From Laccaria trichodermophora (lineage: Eukaryota; Basidiomycota; Agaricomycetes; Agaricales; Hydnangiaceae): a stretch of 64,000 nt of DNA. The position numbers and the translations under genes were made by a program. The notes beneath the pieces are model-generated. The model saw only the letters and a list, made by a program, of their open reading frames with translations, did not search any database and was not told the origin of the DNA. The stretch is from assembly GCA_018417955.1 (NCBI GenBank), contig JACTVC010000011.1, forward strand, positions 680,262-744,261, written 5' to 3'. The stretch's first letter is position 1. Each line of letters starts with the position of its first letter. Shown here one piece after another: positions 26,501 to 45,747 of the stretch.

Positions 26501-29500
26501 CGCCTTGGGAGTTACCTGGTCAGGACTCCGCGACGCGTCCAAACAGCTGGCGCAGGGGCGGAAGTAGTTGACAAGAGAAAGTTCCACTGAAAAGAGGTCC
26601 AAATGCTCAACGGAGATCATATTTGGGAGCATACATTGCGCCAGGCCAGCTGTTGCAAGGACTCTTTCTGTGGGATCATTCTTGAATGCAGACCACTTGG
26701 CAACCCCCGACGTGACTACGGCGTGCCTTTCCACCGTATAAGTAACCCCCCCATGCGCAGCCCTCACCATAAGTCAATTAAAATAATTAATGGCGTTCAC
26801 GTACGCACGTAGCAAAGCCAATCGGCGTATCTTCATGGGGCGCACGCTAAGGCAGGCCGACTTCTTTGGCAAGGAATGCTATCGCCACGGAGGATGCCCA
26901 AAGTGCCATCTTTCAGCGTGAAACGCTGCCATGAGCTCAAAGGTCAAAGTCGATGGTGTGCACCAATCGTTTAAGTATCAATAATCCGTCAGTGCACGCC
27001 AGATGCCATCTCGGTGGTGGATCCTGTTTTATATAATGATTAGATAGCAACTGATATCTCTTTCTTGACTGACGTTGTAATATCTGAAAGAAACTCGATG
27101 AATGGACTTCTGAGCCACAAATGGAATCCTACAATTTCAGGCGTGGCGACGGCTAGGATTCTCGAACACCTTGCGCTAGGGCTGAATAAGTTGAATACCT
27201 ATCTATCCCTGCGCATCACTTACCAAAGTCCTTGGCCCGACCTGCCTTTTTGAGTGACGCGTATTTCAAAGCGTTGTTTGGTTGTCGTGACGCAGTGCAA
27301 GCAACGGCGAAACGGCGGCTTTGCGACGGCTCGACAGGTTACAAATTGACCGAATTTTACCAGGCTCGCTTTAATCTGCCATTTCTGGGCTATCCTCATC
27401 AAGTGCTGGGAATCTACGGATGTATCGCCGCCTTTCACCGAAATCGCAGATCAGCGTAATCTCATGCAAAGGAGGTGCGTTCACGGTTTGAGGAACCGTT
27501 TCAGTTTTGAATGAACAGGATCGTGGTGGGAGCTGAGTGAAGCGCTGAATTTTTGGATTGACGAATGACCGGTATGCCTAGGATCAACCATGACAGGTAA
27601 AAGTCAGAAAACCAGACTCTGAGGAGGCTCAAATTTGCGCCGTCAGTTCAGATGTCATACCTCAGAGGGATTGTGAGGTTGAGCGCGTAGAGATAGGAGC
27701 TCTGTTGATACTTTTCGGTGAGAGACTTGGTGCTTTTCCCGAGCTTACCGGAAGAAGGCAAGGAGAGCGTATGGGGACAGTGGGGACTTGCCGTAATGTT
27801 TGAGATGCTTTACAGATGCATTAAGGATTCGGAGTGGGAGAAGTCATTGCAAGGCTTGCAACCTTCATCTGAATCTCGTTCCCTATCTCAAAAGAAAAGG
27901 CAGCGAAGGACTGGGTTCGTATATGTAATAATAATCGAAGCTTAAACGAAATGAGTTCCTGCGCGTGTAATGGAACTTGAGGATCTCACCTCAGCTTTAT
28001 GTAACATCTGTAGTGTCATTTATGGCGCATACGAGTGCTGTTCTTACTAGTGTGAACTGTCAAAAACGCCAGAAGATCCGGAGGATGGCTCACCGTCTGA
28101 ATTTGCCATGTCCATTGTCCAAAGTGCTTCTTCTTCGCGAGCTGCTTACAGGCGGTAGATACACTGGTGAATCGTGACGAACACGTATGTTAACCAGCTC
28201 TGGTCAGGCGCCCAGTGTCGGTAAATACATGGAGGAAAAGCAGGAACACGGGACGTAAAAGGGAGAAGCCGACAGAAAGCCGATGAAAAAGAAATCGAAG
28301 GATCTGCGAACTGTCGGGGTGCTGAAAAAACTGTGTTTCAACATTCCGAGCCTGACTTGCATGTAAACGTAGCCAGGTCGTTAAGCTGAAAAGTGGCGCC
28401 TGCCAGCCACGGTGCGCGTTCGACGGCTTTCGACGGTCAAGTTTGTCAAATCTCAAGTGACCCTTCTTCTTTTTTTGTGTACCTAGCTTATGGAAGTTTT
28501 CAGTAAAACCACAAGAATTGACCTGGATGGGGTGAGGTGGGCATTTCAGCCCCGAATCCCGATTACGAATTCAACACCTTTGGTCCCGGGACGTACCAAT
28601 GTAACGCAATATATCCACCAAATGCCCACTCGAGCACAATGACGACCTTCGTACTGATTCCGCGGCCTCGTCATACCTCCTCGCAAGGCACCGATCTTCG
28701 AATCTGGGATTATGAAAGGAGGAGGAACCGAAGATGCACGCAGAGTTCTTGAGATCCAGTAGCGCGTTCATCTAGGACTGATCTGGGGCGCCAGTTGATC
28801 CACTCTAGCCTCCTAGCCCTACTGAAGTGGTGTGCGGCGAGAGGCTTTTCGAGTTCGTAAGTCGTTCGAGGAGGCTACTAAGCAATAAGTATACTTATAA
28901 TGGTGGCGGAAATACTCAAGCTCTAAGGAGGTGGCGGATGCAATATACGTCCAGATATGGGAAAAAGCACGAAACGTGTCCTGTCCTGCACGTCACTTAT
29001 ATGGTACTTCGAGTCTTTGCGATTGGAGCAGATTGTGGGCGAGCAGCCCTTTATCTATGTTAATACAAGGACTAATGAAGCCAACAAAGGGATCCACCAG
29101 GCATGTTCTTTTACCGACCGCTAATCGAAGCCTAAAGATATGTTCTAACTACAATACGTAGGCCCATCTAATGGCTTGTTACCAGAAAAATTAAATCTTG
29201 GTATCGGTAGAGTATCGAATCTACAAAAAAATCCCCTCTAATACACAGCTTCGCCTCCACAAAACCCATGATTAGGCTTCTTCTGCCAACGCGCGCTAAA
29301 GCGCTCCGAGAAAATGGGCCGAGTAGTCAGAGGGATTACGATGTGAACCTGTTCAGGTTATTAGAGGTTATCCAGCCGATCATGCGTTCAGCCGTAAGGC
29401 CAAATTCCCGTCACCTTGTACAACGACCAAAGCGCCGACAACAACAGTGCTATTGACAGGGGGAGCCGACTTTTCGCCGAGAGGGGCGGCGGCGTCGCAG

Positions 29501-29594
29501 ATTGCTAAATCACTGTGTTTGAATTCCGGACGGTGGATTGAATCCGAAGCCTGTTCAGATTCCTTCAACGCCAAGGGTGCTCCTCGTAGGGTGA
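23578..29594. other. Six-kilobase gene desert
   Basis: Holds a pyrimidine-rich stretch (23.6-24.6 kb) that may be the GATA 3' UTR, a run of 17 A near 24760, and a hairpin at 24988-25019. Frames on both strands are short (mostly under 120 codons), lack splice-joined partners and carry no motif I recognise. I saw no tRNA or transposase remnant here. Confidence 0.5.
24988..25019. repeat. Perfect 12 bp inverted repeat with 8 nt spacer
   Basis: GCTTGTCTCCAT (24988-24999) pairs with ATGGAGACAAGC (25008-25019); the spacer region is itself palindromic (ATGAATTCAT). AACTTAC motifs repeat nearby (about 24898, 25026, 25079). No gene is attached to it, so its role is unknown. Confidence 0.7.
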
Positions 29595-30698
29595 TTATAA
29601 GGGAGGGGTCGTGGCCATTCCATATTCCAGGTCCACCGCAGCTGGGGAGTAGGTTTGTTCGGTGGAGAGACCGGCATAGCTCCGAGATTTACTCTTGGGT
29701 AGAAGTTTAGCGGCGTATGATAGTCCCGCAGCGGCGAGTCTGGTTCCAACCCATTGCGCTAATGAAACGCCTGGCAAAAGACCCATAACATCTTTGACGT
29801 CCCAAATGTCACGGTGATGGGTGACAAGGCCTTGTTCGTTAAAAGATAGTCGGGTTATTATGCGGAGCTTATAATGCAGAGGGGAGGGAACAGATAACGA
29901 AGTTCCGGGTATAGGAAGGGAAGGTGAGATGAAGGGTAGGGATTGGGAATGAAAAAGCGGGGAACCGTTGAGATTTACGAGGGAATCGACAGAGGAATGG
30001 GCGTGAGAGATGGGACCCTCACAATGGATCCCTGGTAAGAGTAGAACGTTGAGGGTATGCTCCACGATCACTTTACGGTGCCCATCTAAATTTTATGGTG
30101 TGGTAAGTGTACTGGGTCGCGGCCGCATCGCCGTTGACACCTACCAAAGCTTTCGTTCTCGCAGATGTCTCCAACATCTGTCCAAACGCGCAATGCTTGG
30201 AACAGAGCTTCATTCGAATACTGCCCTAGAAAACCATGATTTGAGGGCTGTATGCGAAAAAGAGTGCAAAGCACTGCAAGTGGGCGGGGGACGTCAACTG
30301 AGCTTAATTGACGCGAAAGTCTATGGATATCGCCTATGACCGAGCGTGAGGTGGCGGTAACAAAAGGATTCTCATAACTGCGGGGATGATCAGGGTAGGT
30401 GTGAAAGTCAGTAGGCTGACTTACGCTTGAACCAATGTCAGATATGATGATTATGAGAGATAGAAGGACAATACTCACTGGCGTTGGCCTCATAGAAGCG
30501 ATCAACAGCATCTGCTGACATCCCCGTTTCCCCATAGACAGAATAGCAGACATCCAGGGCAGTGGCACGAGTAGACACCATGGACATCTCGGAAAGGCTG
30601 TGGCGGGTAGACCGTGTGGTTGGGAATGCTATAGCATTAGTGTCGGCGGGTGTGTGTGCCATGAAAGAATGGGGGTAAGTAGTAGAATGATAGGCCAT
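29595..30698 (-). CDS. NTF2/SnoaL-like fold protein, function unknown
   Basis: ATG at 30698. Exon 1 ends VDRFYEANA; exon 2 resumes with YENPFVTATSRSVIGDIHRL and runs to GDICENESF, then a further exon gives EHTLNVLLLPG, LRIITRLSFNEQGLVTHHRD and WDVKDVMGLLPGVSLAQWVG, ending MATTPPL at 29595. The N-terminal FYE..YENP..T pattern, the strand with RLSFNEQG and the HHRDIWD segment are what I recognise from NTF2-like (SnoaL-like) proteins common in mushrooms; no biochemical role is known to me. Joining exon 1 to exon 2 in frame needs one extra nucleotide, best explained by a 1 nt exon at 30425 between two normal introns (see findings). Confidence 0.75.
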
Positions 30699-31110
30699 CT
30701 CTTATGAGAAGGCAGCACGAATTTTGCGAAATCAAATGACAACAATTGGGCTGACGATCAAGTGGGCACAAATATGGTTTCTCAGCTCAATTTTGATCTA
30801 CATTCCAATGCTAAATAATCTAGCTCTCCACAGGCTCTTCAAGCTAAATGCACCTAGAGATCCCAAAAGCCAACATCGACTCCAAGCGACCCCAAGCCCC
30901 GAGTTGGCACCGAGTGCCACGGTCACGCGAGTGCTGTAACCTACTCGTCATGGTTACTTTACCCCCGGATCTTGGATGTCGTAGACGGCGTCATATGGTT
31001 CTTCGTTTGGATGGCGTGGCTGCGGGGCGTTCGAGATCGGCCAGCGACGCATGGAGCGCTCGAGGGCGGAGCGTGGCACGTGATTACTTACCGACGTCAC
31101 ATCTTGAGGC
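30699..31110. other. Intergenic, no gene seen
   Basis: Spacer between the NTF2-like gene start and the left target-site duplication of the inserted element. Before that insertion its right end would have lain just upstream of NOP14 (inference), so it may hold the ancestral NOP14 promoter. Confidence 0.5.
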
Positions 31111-31121
31111 ATGTCACATTT
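31111..31121. repeat. Left 11 bp target-site duplication (ATGTCACATTT)
   Basis: Exact match to 32726-32736 and placed immediately outside the left terminal inverted repeat. Confidence 0.85.
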
Positions 31122-31285
31122 AGACCGGTGACCGTTCTGTATATGAGAAGTTCCTGCGATATACAGACCGGTAAATCTGAGTTTAAATCCACGTACCGCG
31201 CGGCTCCCACGCCTATTTCCATAAAAGGTTCGATGATTTCTGACCTCCCCTAAACAATACGGTCCGGCCCCTGCCAAATCTTCCC
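31122..31285 (+). repeat. Left terminal inverted repeat
   Basis: Pairs with 32567-32725 in reverse orientation at roughly 80-85% identity by eye, sharing blocks such as CTGTATATGAGAA, TCTGAGTTTAAATCC, GTACCGCGCG and CCATAAAAGGTTCGATGATT. Near the outer end, CTGTATAT and ATATACAG form a small internal hairpin. Confidence 0.85.
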
Positions 31286-31368
31286 GGTCAGCTTCACGCG
31301 TCGCGCGACACGCACCGCGTTTCCACTGATTTTATGGTCTCAATGGCGTGAAATCGACGCATTTTATC

Positions 31369-31782
31369 ATGGACGACACGTCTGTATTATCGAACAATGT
31401 CAAGGCACTTCAAGAAATCCGAGACTTGCCTGTTGCGCTGCTCAAACCAGCATTTGACGTTCTAATACCTGCCGACCGTGCTCCAACAGCTGCTTTCTGG
31501 GCGCTGTACAATGATGAAGAGAGGAGCATTGGAATGCGAGCATGTCTTCTAATCTGGACTGTAACTAACTTCAAGCTTGTTCCTCAGGAGTTCCAACTGG
31601 AGGCTACCATTGCAATCATGACTGGGAAGGACTCGCTCGTGGATGTCGGTACAGGCTATGGGAAGACTCTCTGCATGATAATACCTTGTCTTGGATCCAG
31701 AGAACTTATCTGTGATTTTTTCTCCTCTAAAGCGACTGCAGGTGGAATTTGCCCAGAACGAATGCGTGAATTAGTGAGCTGA
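31369..31782 (+). pseudogene. Truncated RecQ-type DEAD/DEAH helicase fragment
   Basis: ATG at 31369, 137 codons. Contains the helicase Q-motif and motif I region: VPQEFQLEATIAIMTGKDSL followed by VDVGTGYGKTLCMIIP, where the Walker A lysine and threonine are present (GxGYGKT). Everything after motif I (DEAH box, motifs III-VI) is missing; the frame ends with unrelated residues at 31782. This is the N-terminal start of the RecQ/Sgs1-like helicases that are multicopy in many mushroom genomes (known from the family, from memory). It cannot be a working helicase. Confidence 0.7.
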
Positions 31783-32514
31783 TCGTTGAATGTTGGGATA
31801 GCGTACTTTGACAAGTCGTCGGGATCGCGCTTGAGCTGCGTGAGGTAACATCCATTTGTTCATTCTTTCCTTTCCTTCCTCGTGTGAGTAGATAGCTTGC
31901 AGCATTTTTGGGAGGTTTTCGTTTTCTTGCTTGAAAAGCTCGTTTCGGTATCCCCAGTACCCTAGTTTTGAGTTGTCGAGTATGTCGAGTACAATGTCGA
32001 AGGGACTCAAACAGCCGTCACGCAAAATGCTAACTTGAAGGGCGTCCTGGATTCGTTGTTCACGCGATTTTGGGGCGTCGAGATGTTGTCGTGCTTTGAA
32101 AGGTTCGTCGTGCGCAGTGGGTACGTCAAATTTTTCAACAGGAGGCTGTGATTCGAGATTGTCAAATGAAATTGTCCCACACATAAAATACATTCGACGT
32201 TAAAGAAAAACGCAATGATTAATATGCCCGAACTCGTCAAAAGAACCCCCAGTAGCTTCCTCCCTTCTTGATGTCAAAAATGTATCGGGTGTCGATGTTG
32301 GGGTAAATGTGAAAGGAGTTGGTGGTATGTAGGGGTTTGCGGTGGTCAGAGGATTGGCGTCTCTCGGCGTAAGCTCGGGTATTGAGGGAGACGCAGAAAA
32401 TTTGCTAAAACCGAGGTCGGAAGCTAGAGGGTTCGCTTTTGAAGGTTTTCGGGTTTTCTTCGTCGGTGCGAGTGTGGCAGACGCCAAGATATCGGCTGCG
32501 CTTCTGGGTTGCAT
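31771..32514 (-). pseudogene. Truncated gene of unknown function, possibly a multicopy DUF-type mushroom family
   Basis: ATG at 32514 starts a Ser/Thr/Pro-rich segment (LTTANPYIPPTPFTFTPTST). A short intron (donor about GTTTTT, roughly 32201 to 32150) restores the frame to PPVEKFDVPTAHDEPFKA and a helical stretch (SPFDIVLDILDNSKLGYWGY, WMLPHA). It then breaks off at about 31.82 kb into residues without family look. The SPFD..LD..GY..WMLPHA pattern recalls the N-terminal region of large repeated agaric proteins (DUF6589-type), but that is memory-based and uncertain. Overlaps the end of the helicase fragment on the other strand. Confidence 0.5.
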
Positions 32515-32566
32515 AGCTGAAAGACGATTTTGCGTTGGAAGCGAGAGGGAAGCAAATCACAGGGCG

Positions 32567-32725
32567 GGATGATTTGGCGTAAACCGGACCGGATTGTTAA
32601 GGGGAGGTCAAAAATCATCGAACCTTTTATGGAAACTGGCGTGGGAGGCGCGCGGTACGGGGATTTAAACTCAGACAGACCAGCCTGTATATCGAAGTTC
32701 TCATATACAGGCTGGTCACGAGCCT
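32567..32725 (-). repeat. Right terminal inverted repeat
   Basis: Inverted partner of 31122-31285. Its outer part holds a stronger hairpin: GACCAGCCTGTATAT pairs perfectly with ATATACAGGCTGGTC (about 32677-32717, spacer about 10 nt). Lies directly upstream of NOP14. Confidence 0.85.
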
Positions 32726-32736
32726 ATGTCACATTT
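32726..32736. repeat. Right 11 bp target-site duplication
   Basis: ATGTCACATTT, identical to 31111-31121; ends 24 bp before the NOP14 start codon. Confidence 0.85.
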
Positions 32737-32760
32737 TTTTCGACTGGACCGCAACAGACG

Positions 32761-35700
32761 ATGGCCAAAGGATCTCAGCTTTCACAATTAAAAACGGCCT
32801 TGGCCCAGGCAGGTCTTACAGGTCAAAATCAGTCAGGGAAGAAGCGAAAACGGACAGCACCTCTCGAAAAGGACAAGGAGAAGAAGGCTGCGAAACTTGA
32901 GGAGATCAAACAACGGCTGAATCCTTTCGATACCAAGGTTACAAAGTTGAAGCATGACGTCGGTGGAAGGAGGCTCAAAGGCATCACGGGAAAGCCTGCT
33001 AAGAGCAAGCAGGCGGGAATTGAACAGGTTCGTGTTGAAAAATTTGAGCACAATACTTTGGCTCACTTCAACTCTTGCAGCGCAAGAAGACGCTCTTGAA
33101 GGAATATGAAGAGAAGGATCGAGCTGGTGGAATTATTGACCGACGTTTTGGTGAAAACGACCCCACGATGAGCATTGAGGAGAGGATGCTGGAACGATTT
33201 ACGAAGGAGCGGCAACGAGCGTCGAAAGGGGCAGCCTTCAATCTTGAAGATGAGGAAGAACTCACTCATTACGGCCAGAGCCTCTCAAAAATGGACGACT
33301 TTGATAATGTTGGACTTGGTTCAGATAGCGACGAAGATAAGGGTTTGGGTATGTATCGAGATTCCCGAATCATTTACGCATTCAATCTTTTCCAGGCCAG
33401 ATTGACAGAGAGACTGTCCGCAAGACCCACTTTGGAGGATTCAGTGACGAAGAGGATAGCGACGGAGAAGTAGGTGTATTTCTATCGCATCTCTAGTGAG
33501 TGTTCGAACTATCGAACTAACAAGTAATTTGCAGCCTGAAAGAAAAAAGTCCAAAGCAGAGGTAATGGCAGAGGTCATTGCGAAAAGCAAGGAGCACAAG
33601 GTCCGTCTTTGATTTAGCGTTCTTTCAAACTCATTCACTGTTTTTTCATCAATAGTTGCGCCGTCAAATGGAAAAGCAGGCAGGGGAAGACGTTCGTCAC
33701 GAATTGGACAATAATTTTGCGGCTCTGCGCGATTTAATTTACGCTCCTGACCCTTCGACTTCGTCTGGAAGCAATCTCGTTCCACTTGGCACTCGTTCAG
33801 AACCCTCAGCCAAACCGCCCTCGGATGTCAACGAAACGCTAAAGGTTCTTGCTCCGGAGGCACAAGATGATGATTACGACCAACATGTCCGTGAGCTTGC
33901 ATTTGACAAACGAGCGAAGCCGAAGGATAGAACGAAGACGGAAGAGGAATTAGCGTTGGAGGAAAAAGAGTCTTTGGAGAAGGCGGAAAGGGCTCGTCGA
34001 CGTCGTATGCTGGGCCTCGAGGAGGAGAGCGATGACGAGGGAAAGGGGAAAGGGAAGCGGAAGCGGGGAGCAGATGACTTAGAAGACGATTTTTATGATG
34101 AAGACGCTGAATTGGGTGGTTTGGGTGCGGGCCTTGAAGGGGGCGATACTCTGGAGGCTGAGGAGGAGGAAGATGAAGATTCTTCAAATGATGAAGGTCA
34201 GGATGAAGAAGGGGAAAGCTCCGGAGGGGAGGAGGATGAGGAAGAAGGTTCGGCGGATGATTTTGAGGACGAAGAGGGCGAACATGAAAATCTTGTTTCC
34301 GTGGCGCGTTCAGCAAAGGGAAAATCGAAAGCACGACAACTTTCAAGTGTGGAGTTGCCGTTTACTTTCCCTTGTCCCTCAACACACGAAGAGTTCCTAA
34401 AGATCGTGGATGGCGTCGCCGACGCGGGCGTGCCTACGATCGTGCAGCGTATACGAACGTTGTATCACACAAGTTTGGCTCCTGAAAACAAGTTCAAACT
34501 ACAAGTGAGCCATCAGCCTCCCTTTTTTCTAATTATCTCACAACGCAATAGACTTTGGGTGCTGTTCTCATCGATCACATACTCTACATCACATTTCTAC
34601 CAGAACCTTCTTTCACCCTGGTATCGGCCCTCCTCCCGCATCTCATCGCAATTACCCGCGCTTACCCCATCCACGCAGCGGAGTGCTTTAATGAAAAGCT
34701 CACCCTGATGCACAAAAACTTAAAGCGTGGTCTTTCCAGAGGGGCCTTGATGCTGGATTCCAAAACTTGGCCTAAACTGCCGGAACTTTCACTGTTGCGG
34801 ATCATTGGACTCGTGTGGCCGACGAGCGATCTTAATCACGCGGTTATCTCGCCGACTCGTGTGCTCATCGGTGCATATCTTGGTCTCGGTCGGGTCAGGT
34901 CACTTTCGGACATTGCTAGTGGCCTATTCTTGTGCTCTTTGTTCCTTCAATTTGAGGCGCTATCGAAACGGCTTGTACCAGAAGCTGTCAACTTTTTGGT
35001 TAACACCGTCTTGCATTTGGCGCCTCATCTTTACAAAGATGTCCTATCCCTTCCTGGTTCTTTCCCTTCCCCCGATTTCCGTTCAGAATTATGTCAGCCT
35101 TTGATGCTTAAGTTGAATGGCAAGAAAGCACCTATTATTCAAAAGCCCAATTTGACAAGTTTACTTTCGATATCGCAGGCGAGCGAGCAAGCAAAGACCG
35201 ATCTTCTTGGACTCGCTTTCGAGTTGTTGGGGCGGTTCGCGGAGCTTTACAAGGGGATTGATGCCTTCATTGAACTCTACGAGCCTATACTGGTGATTCT
35301 GCAGAATGTTGATGCTGGCAACCTCATTGAGGGTCTCAGGGTGGGTATCAGTATTGTTTCACTCTTTGTTGCTAAATTTATGCGTTAGGTTCAATTGGCC
35401 AAGCTGACGGACTCGCTCCAACGCCTACTCAAGTTCTCTCGTCAAGCGCGACAGCCTCTGCGCCTTCAAGCCCACAAACCCATTCCGATTCCCACGTACA
35501 TACCCAAGTTCGAAACAACATCATCAAATTATCTTCGTCGTCAAGATCCTGACCATGAGAAGAATGAGGCAGCGAAACTGCGTAATCAATATAAGCAGGA
35601 GAGGAAGGGTGCTATTAGGGAGCTTCGGAAGGACGCGAGGTTCTTGGCGGGCGTGGAGCAGAAGAAGCAGATTGAGAAGGACCGAGCTTATAATGAGCGC

Positions 35701-35799
35701 ATGAAGCGGGTGTTCGGGTCTATTGAGGGGGAGCGTGCGGAGGAGAAGGCTATGGAGAGAGAGAAATCGAAAGAAAAACGGAGGGCGGGGAGGAAGTAG
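32761..35799 (+). CDS. NOP14: Nucleolar complex protein 14 (SSU processome)
   Basis: Essential U3/SSU-processome component needed for 18S rRNA maturation. ATG at 32761 starts [14 protein letters not shown]; conserved N-terminal blocks [19 protein letters not shown] and [20 protein letters not shown] follow. The middle is very acidic ([20 protein letters not shown]). The C-terminal half has the Nop14 core ([18 protein letters not shown]) and ends with the basic KRRAGRK tail, with [20 protein letters not shown] before it. Introns include 33028-33080 with a GTTCG donor. A transposon-like element ends only 24 bp upstream of the start codon, so the promoter probably lies inside its right TIR (inference). 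Length is normal. Confidence 0.95.
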
Positions 35800-36076
35800 A
35801 AGCGATCTTTGTGAAATACCATGCCGGGTCACTGCAATGATAAGCTTTGACGACCTGCCAGAGAGGAAACTTTCTCCGTTCTTCGTATCTCGAGCCAAGG
35901 CGCTAAATTATGTAATTAAAATAATCAACCAAAACGCCAACTTTGCGCCCAGTTCCTGCACCCTCTTCCCCGACTTGTTACAGTAAACCTTCCCTGTATT
36001 AGTCGGGCATTCGCCGAACGCAACAGATTGCAAACGGGTACCCAAAATACACGGAACTTCTCATGGTCAAGGCTCT

Positions 36077-44600
<8,524 letters not shown>

Positions 44601-44711
44601 ATGTTGCTAATAGATCTGAAGACTACATATATTCACATGCTGTTATACATATTTTCTATGATACTCGTACAATGACTGTACACCACGATAGCGATACGAA
44701 GAAGGCAGGGC

Positions 44712-45641
44712 TCAGGTAGACATGGACAGCAATTGTCTCTGCAACTTTTGTAATTCCTTTTCCCTCTCTATCAAAATACCCCGCCAGCGATCCTGCTCTG
44801 CAATGATCGTCTTTCGCGCCTCCTCAAGACGATCTGCTTCCTCCTTCTCCATCAGCGTATTAAACTCCGGTACGCCGCCTTTCGAAGCCTCCAGGGATCC
44901 AGGATTAGCCAGATGGAACGGCACTGGACGGCGTTTTGCTTTAGGCAGTGGTGTGGGTGGGTGAGCTGTCAAGAGGTTGAGGAAGTTCTGATACGGGTCA
45001 TTGAAGACGATTTCGTCGTACTGCCATGAGTGGACGGGACCGAGCTTCATGGCTACGTCGAGAGGGGGTATTTCTGGGTCCCCTGATGCGGTCCATGGGT
45101 GAAGTTTGAGGTGGTGGTAGAGCGTCATTGCTTTCTCTCCGGATTCGGTGATGAAGGTTATGCGTATGGTGATCTCGAATTCACCCCATCTGTTGGCTAG
45201 CGCAGAAGTAGACGTTTGAAAGGGAGGTAGATAAATTTGCCTTACCCTGTCTCCGAAACTTCAAATGGTGGTTTATCAACATCTATTCAAGGAAGTAAGT
45301 AGGCGAAAAGATCGGGTAGCTATATGCGCACTTCGAGATGGATTGGCATATGTGTCGTGTAATTTGAATGTTACGCGTTTGATAAAGTAGCTTAGATCGT
45401 CTGCGCCACCGACCTCGTCAGAATCAGGTTCAGACGCGGCGCTTCGAACAGCGACTGTCCATCTGTGCGTGTGGTCTGGATGGGGAAGCGCGTCGCGTTC
45501 CCTTAGAGTGAGGACCGTTGCTGTGTTTCCGTATATTATAGGCCGGTGTATGCTGAGGCCCTAGACGTGAGTGAGGACGACGATGTGCTGGAGTGAAGCA
45601 TCGAGACTTACTCTGACGCGAACGCGGTCGCTGCTTGCCAT
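44712..45641 (-). CDS. YAF9: YEATS-domain protein Yaf9 (GAS41)
   Basis: Histone acyl-lysine reader shared by NuA4 acetyltransferase and the SWR1 remodeler. ATG at 45641 (MASSDRVRVR) splices to GLSIHRPIIYGNTATVL and then HTHRWTVAVRSA, giving the start of the YEATS fold. Further exons give FKLH, PPFEVSETGWGEFEITIRI, EKAMTLYHHLKLHPW and SWQYDEIVFNDPY. The C-terminal helix (EKEEADRLEEARKTIIAEQD, REKELQKLQRQLL) is the expected coiled coil that docks into SWR1/NuA4. An acidic insert (SEPDSDEV) extends a YEATS loop. Divergent from COX7 with about 106 bp between start codons; convergent with ATR 111 bp away. Confidence 0.94.
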
Positions 45642-45747
45642 TTGGTTGATTCAGTCCAGAGAAATCTCGGCTTTCGGAGTGGCAAACTCCGCAACCTCCC
45701 GCAACCACCACCACTTGCTGCTCGCTGCTACTCTCCTCCTCGCCGTC
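45642..45747. promoter_or_regulatory. Bidirectional promoter between YAF9 and COX7
   Basis: Only 106 bp separate the two start codons, so both 5' UTRs and promoters must share this pyrimidine-rich stretch or overlap the genes. No specific motif is claimed. Confidence 0.5.

Larger units (their letters stand above)
31122..32725. mobile_element. Non-autonomous Pack-MULE-like element carrying two gene fragments
   Basis: A 1,604 bp unit with long imperfect terminal inverted repeats and an exact 11 bp direct repeat on both outer edges. Long TIRs plus 9-11 bp target-site duplication are hallmarks of Mutator-like elements; carrying pieces of host-type genes and no transposase fits the Pack-MULE idea (inference). 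Inside are the 5' part of a RecQ-type helicase gene (+) and of another gene (-), pointing at each other and both cut off near 31.78-31.83 kb. Its TIRs differ from those of the MULE at 51.9-55.2 kb, so that element is not obviously its helper. Confidence 0.75.

Noticed and set aside
26417..26770. 117-codon minus-strand frame in the gene desert
   Set aside because: Composition looks random, no recognisable motif and no neighbouring exons.
31200..31260. Box-B-like GGTTCGATGATT in the TIR as a tRNA signal
   Set aside because: No box A at suitable distance and no tRNA-like stems.
33828..34346. 172-codon Pro/His-rich minus-strand frame
   Set aside because: Antisense shadow of the acidic region of NOP14.
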